From the NCBI GenBank assembly GCA_031283025.1, contig JAITCP010000119.1:1-7023 (forward strand): a stretch of 7,023 bases of DNA, read 5' to 3'. Below, piece after piece: positions 4,658 to 7,023 of the stretch. The stretch is from Spirochaetaceae bacterium. GTDB lineage: Bacteria; Spirochaetota; Spirochaetia; Treponematales; Breznakiellaceae. The notes beneath the pieces are model-generated. The model did no database searches, was not told the DNA's origin, and saw only the letters and a program-made list of their open reading frames with translations. The position numbers and the translations under genes are program-made. Positions within the stretch are counted from its first letter, which is position 1. Every line of letters starts with the position of its first letter.

Positions 4658-5296
4658 ATGGTCATAAAAAATACTCAAAATCCCGTAAATTCCCCGCAAA
4701 TTCTTTCTTTTCCGGCGGAAAATCGCCAGCCGCAGTTGTCAATACTTACAGATGACGCGGAAATCAGGCTTTTTTACATGGAATACTACTCTCTTGTTTA
4801 CCGGCGCTGCCTGGCTATTCTGCGCAGCAAGGAAAACGCGGAGGATGCGGCGCATGATGTTTTCGAACATATACAGAAACTTAAATCGAAAGGGCGGCTT
4901 AATATCACCTATCCAAAAACTTACCTTTCTACAACGGCAAGAAATATGAGCTTAAACGAAAGAAAAAGAGCAAGAAGGGAATTGGTAGAAATTTATGATA
5001 TGGCAACCAATGGAAGCCTTAACTGGTTCAGGGATAAGGGCGTACAGGAACAGGAAATGTGGGAAGCGGGCATTATTGACAATAACTATGAACAGACAGA
5101 GGCGGAAATTATTGTAAAAGCTATTTTGGACGAACAGGATGAAACAACACGTAAAATTTATTTTTATAAATATCACGATGATATGACTCTTGAACAAATA
5201 GGGGAAGCCGTAGGGCTTGGAAAATCTGCGGTTCATAAAAGGATTAAGAAATTAGAAGGACAAGTCAAGGCGGCATTGGGGAAGGTGGGCGCATGA
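4658..5296 (+). CDS. ECF-like sigma-70 family RNA polymerase sigma factor
   Basis: From the ATG at 4658 the protein has 212 residues. Region 2 (about 34-105) contains YYSLVYRRCLAILRSKENAE and DAAHDVFEHIQ, followed by YPKTYLSTTARNMSLNERKR, the usual -10-binding and core-binding helices. Region 4 (about 157-207) contains ETTRKIYFYKYHDDMTLEQI and GLGKSAVHKRIKKL, the -35-binding helix-turn-helix. The acidic linker between them (about 110-155) is longer than usual. There is no region 1.1 or 3, which fits the ECF group. An in-frame ATG at 4598 would add 20 residues, but it lies upstream of the proposed promoter and encodes a non-conserved stretch across the palindrome, so I prefer 4658. Neither start has a good ribosome binding site. 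The stop overlaps the next gene's start by ATGA, as for a sigma factor and its cognate anti-sigma factor. Confidence 0.87.
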   Translation: MVIKNTQNPVNSPQILSFPAENRQPQLSILTDDAEIRLFYMEYYSLVYRRCLAILRSKENAEDAAHDVFEHIQKLKSKGRLNITYPKTYLSTTARNMSLNERKRARRELVEIYDMATNGSLNWFRDKGVQEQEMWEAGIIDNNYEQTEAEIIVKAILDEQDETTRKIYFYKYHDDMTLEQIGEAVGLGKSAVHKRIKKLEGQVKAALGKVGA

Positions 5297-6207
5297 AAGG
5301 TAAAAACCGCATTTCACAATTAACGCTGGAACTGTACCACCGGGGTCTTACCACACGCAAAGAGCATAGACAGGTAGAAAAGGCTCTTGGCTCGGACAGC
5401 GTACTCCGCAGCCGTTATAAAGCGCTTCAGGAATCAGAGCTGGAAATACAACGGCTTTTATCAGAAAAATTACACCGCCTGAATATACCGGAAACGCCCC
5501 CGGCTTCGCAGCGTAGAAGGGCAGTATGGGGATTGTTAGCGGCGGCGGCGATTGTCTGCGCCTTTATTCCCGCAATTCTCTATCTAAAAGGAAACTTCTT
5601 AAATAAAGAGAACACGATAAGCGCCGGAACAGGTACAGAAATTGAAACAACAGATATTCCGGTTGAAAATATTTCACGGGCTGCTGCCGGCGGGGAAGAA
5701 AATAATTCCGAAAAAAGCATTGAAAAAACCGCAAAAGCCGGCCCGGAAACCAAAAAGCAAGCGGAAACTGAACAAAGAGGAGCAGCAAAAAACACGATCA
5801 TAGAGGAAGGAGCGGATTTTCAATCCGGCGGAATTGCTGTCGCGGCAGCTCCGGAAGCGGATACAGGAATTCGTACCAGAGGGGGAAACAGCGGACAACA
5901 GAGCGATGATGCAATGCCGTCCGAACAACAATCCAATATTACTATACCTCCCGGTTTTACTTTTATCTTTGAAAATATGTTTGCAAACAAACAATTAAGC
6001 GCCGTTGTTATACCGGGCAGAATTACCTCAATCGGGAAAAACGCTTTTGCGGGTAATCCTCTGGTGAGTGTTACCATTGGCGCAAATGTCGCTGTAGATG
6101 ATGACGCAATTCCCGGCAATTTTGCAGCCGCATACAGCAATTACGGCAGGGCGGCGGGAATATATATGCGCCCTGATATAAATAGCGAGGAGTGGGGAAA
6201 AAAATGA
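5293..6207 (+). CDS. Membrane anti-sigma-like protein with outer leucine-rich repeat domain
   Basis: The 304-residue protein has a cytoplasmic helical segment (1-75) beginning LTLELYHRGLTTRKEHRQVE, which resembles the sigma-binding helices of anti-sigma factors but has no zinc-binding His/Cys set. One membrane helix follows (about 78-97, after RRR, so the N-terminus should be inside). Residues 105-215 are low-complexity, rich in Glu, Lys, Ala, Gly and Gln. Residues 217-290 form a BspA-type leucine-rich repeat unit (LSAVVIPGRITSIGKNAFAG, then LVSVTIGANV) and a tail (FAAAYSNYGRAAGIY) typical of such repeats in treponemes. It overlaps the sigma gene by 4 bases, with AAGGTGG before its ATG. The expected role is to hold the sigma factor at the membrane and release it on an envelope signal. 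The anti-sigma role is inferred from context and topology. Confidence 0.75.
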   Translation: MKGKNRISQLTLELYHRGLTTRKEHRQVEKALGSDSVLRSRYKALQESELEIQRLLSEKLHRLNIPETPPASQRRRAVWGLLAAAAIVCAFIPAILYLKGNFLNKENTISAGTGTEIETTDIPVENISRAAAGGEENNSEKSIEKTAKAGPETKKQAETEQRGAAKNTIIEEGADFQSGGIAVAAAPEADTGIRTRGGNSGQQSDDAMPSEQQSNITIPPGFTFIFENMFANKQLSAVVIPGRITSIGKNAFAGNPLVSVTIGANVAVDDDAIPGNFAAAYSNYGRAAGIYMRPDINSEEWGKK

Positions 6208-7023
6208 GAAGAACAGTATTAGTTGTTGCACTTGTGCTGTTGGGCACTTTTGCGTTTTCTCAACAGCCGGTGGTGGCGGTTGCGCCATTTGACGTGATTT
6301 CCGGCATGAGCGCGACGGATGCCGCCATGATTACACGGGTGTTTTACATCCGGCTGGGCAATACCCGGCAGGTGAATCTGGTAGACCGTACCGTGGTTGA
6401 CCGGATTATCAGGGAACATAACTTCCAATTGGAAGACTGGTCAGATAAGGATAAAACTGCGGAATTAGGTAAAGCCTTGAATGCCGATTGGATAGTACGG
6501 GGAGAAATGGAAAAATTCGGCTCTACCATATTGTTAACCATATCTTTTTACAATATAAAAACTTTCCAGTTTCAGGGCGGTACGGATGCCCGTCTTGCCA
6601 ACGCGGAGGAGGCTTATGACAAAATGGATCCGCTAATAGACAAACTTATCCGGACTATCGGCAGAACCGCGCCCGAACAGACCTACGAGATAGGCGCCAT
6701 TGGCCCAGCGGGAGGTTTAATTTTTTACGACAAAGGTACATATACAGACGGTTGGCGGTATCTTGAAGCCGCGCCTGCCGAAGCGGAATTTATGGCTGAA
6801 TGGGGCGCGGAGAGGACGGACGTGGCGGGAACGATGACCGGAGTGGGCTTTGGCAGACAAAACACAAGAATTATCGTGGATATGTTAAACAGGTTAGGTG
6901 AAATAAACCGCGCCGCTCAAATATGCGCCGCTATGGAAATAAACGGCTACAGAGACTGGTTTTTGCCGAGCTTGGACGAACTGGATTTAATGTGCAGGAA
7001 CCTGTATCAGAAAGGTCTTGGCG
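6204..7023 (+). CDS. Secreted CsgG/LpoB-like plus DUF1566-like protein, C-terminus outside window
   Basis: The frame is open for 273 codons to the window edge. Residues 1-19 are a signal peptide (cleavage after AFS). Residues 22-155 (VVAVAPFDVISGMSATDA, then NLVDRTVVDRII, LGKALNADWIVRGEM and LLTISFYNI) follow the CsgG/LpoB/TolB-N-like pattern of a secreted alpha/beta domain that reads as a set of strands ending in an ADWIVRG core. Residues 163-273 (IGAIGPAGGLIFYDKG, GWRYLEAAP, then NGYRDWFLPSLDEL) are a DUF1566-type domain, a fold related to extracellular C-type-lectin-like modules. It overlaps the membrane anti-sigma gene by ATGA and has GAGGAG/GGGGA upstream, so it belongs to the sigma operon. 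It may be an envelope effector or co-sensor. The domain families are recognised; the role is unknown. Confidence 0.82.
   Translation, partial: MRRTVLVVALVLLGTFAFSQQPVVAVAPFDVISGMSATDAAMITRVFYIRLGNTRQVNLVDRTVVDRIIREHNFQLEDWSDKDKTAELGKALNADWIVRGEMEKFGSTILLTISFYNIKTFQFQGGTDARLANAEEAYDKMDPLIDKLIRTIGRTAPEQTYEIGAIGPAGGLIFYDKGTYTDGWRYLEAAPAEAEFMAEWGAERTDVAGTMTGVGFGRQNTRIIVDMLNRLGEINRAAQICAAMEINGYRDWFLPSLDELDLMCRNLYQKGLG

Noticed and set aside
5820..6140. Minus-strand open frame of 106 codons
   Set aside because: It is antisense to the leucine-rich repeat part of the membrane anti-sigma gene and has no recognisable motif or ribosome binding site.

Overview
The window looks like chromosomal DNA of a spirochaete, most likely a Treponema from a gut or other host-associated habitat. 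This is inferred from gene content, not from a marker gene. The clues are a secreted LysM protein paired with a helical-repeat lipoprotein with a relaxed lipobox, a BspA-type leucine-rich repeat tail whose wording is typical of treponemes, a CsgG/LpoB-like domain joined to a DUF1566-type domain, and a decayed DUF5678-like/retropepsin-like pair. No rRNA, tRNA, CRISPR array, transposase or phage gene was seen.

Layout. Positions 1-554 (minus) hold the N-terminal part of an exported WD40-repeat protein. Positions 555-779 are non-coding and AT-rich. Positions 780-1390 are a degraded stretch: the C-terminal half of a retropepsin-like aspartic protease and a shortened DUF5678-like ORF, separated and bordered by four near-perfect inverted repeats. 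Positions 1426-3287 (minus) are a two-gene operon: a lipoprotein with helical repeats, then a secreted LysM protein. It is divergent from a GC-rich AMMECR1-domain gene (3388-3999, plus), and the two proposed promoters share their -35 region. Positions 4000-4273 hold a probable terminator, a dispersed repeat also found after the LysM gene, and a nested 135-bp inverted-repeat element.

The right third (4274-7023) is the most interesting part. A small XRE-family repressor (minus) faces away from a three-gene operon (plus): an ECF-like sigma factor, a single-pass membrane anti-sigma-like protein with an outer leucine-rich repeat domain, and a secreted CsgG/LpoB-like plus DUF1566-like protein that runs off the window. 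The three genes overlap by ATGA junctions. A perfect 9-5-9 palindrome lies on the proposed -10 box of the sigma gene and is the natural candidate for the XRE operator. The inferred logic is that the XRE protein gates sigma expression, the membrane protein holds the sigma factor and senses something outside the cytoplasmic membrane, and the third gene supplies an envelope effector or co-sensor. None of this regulation is shown by the sequence alone.
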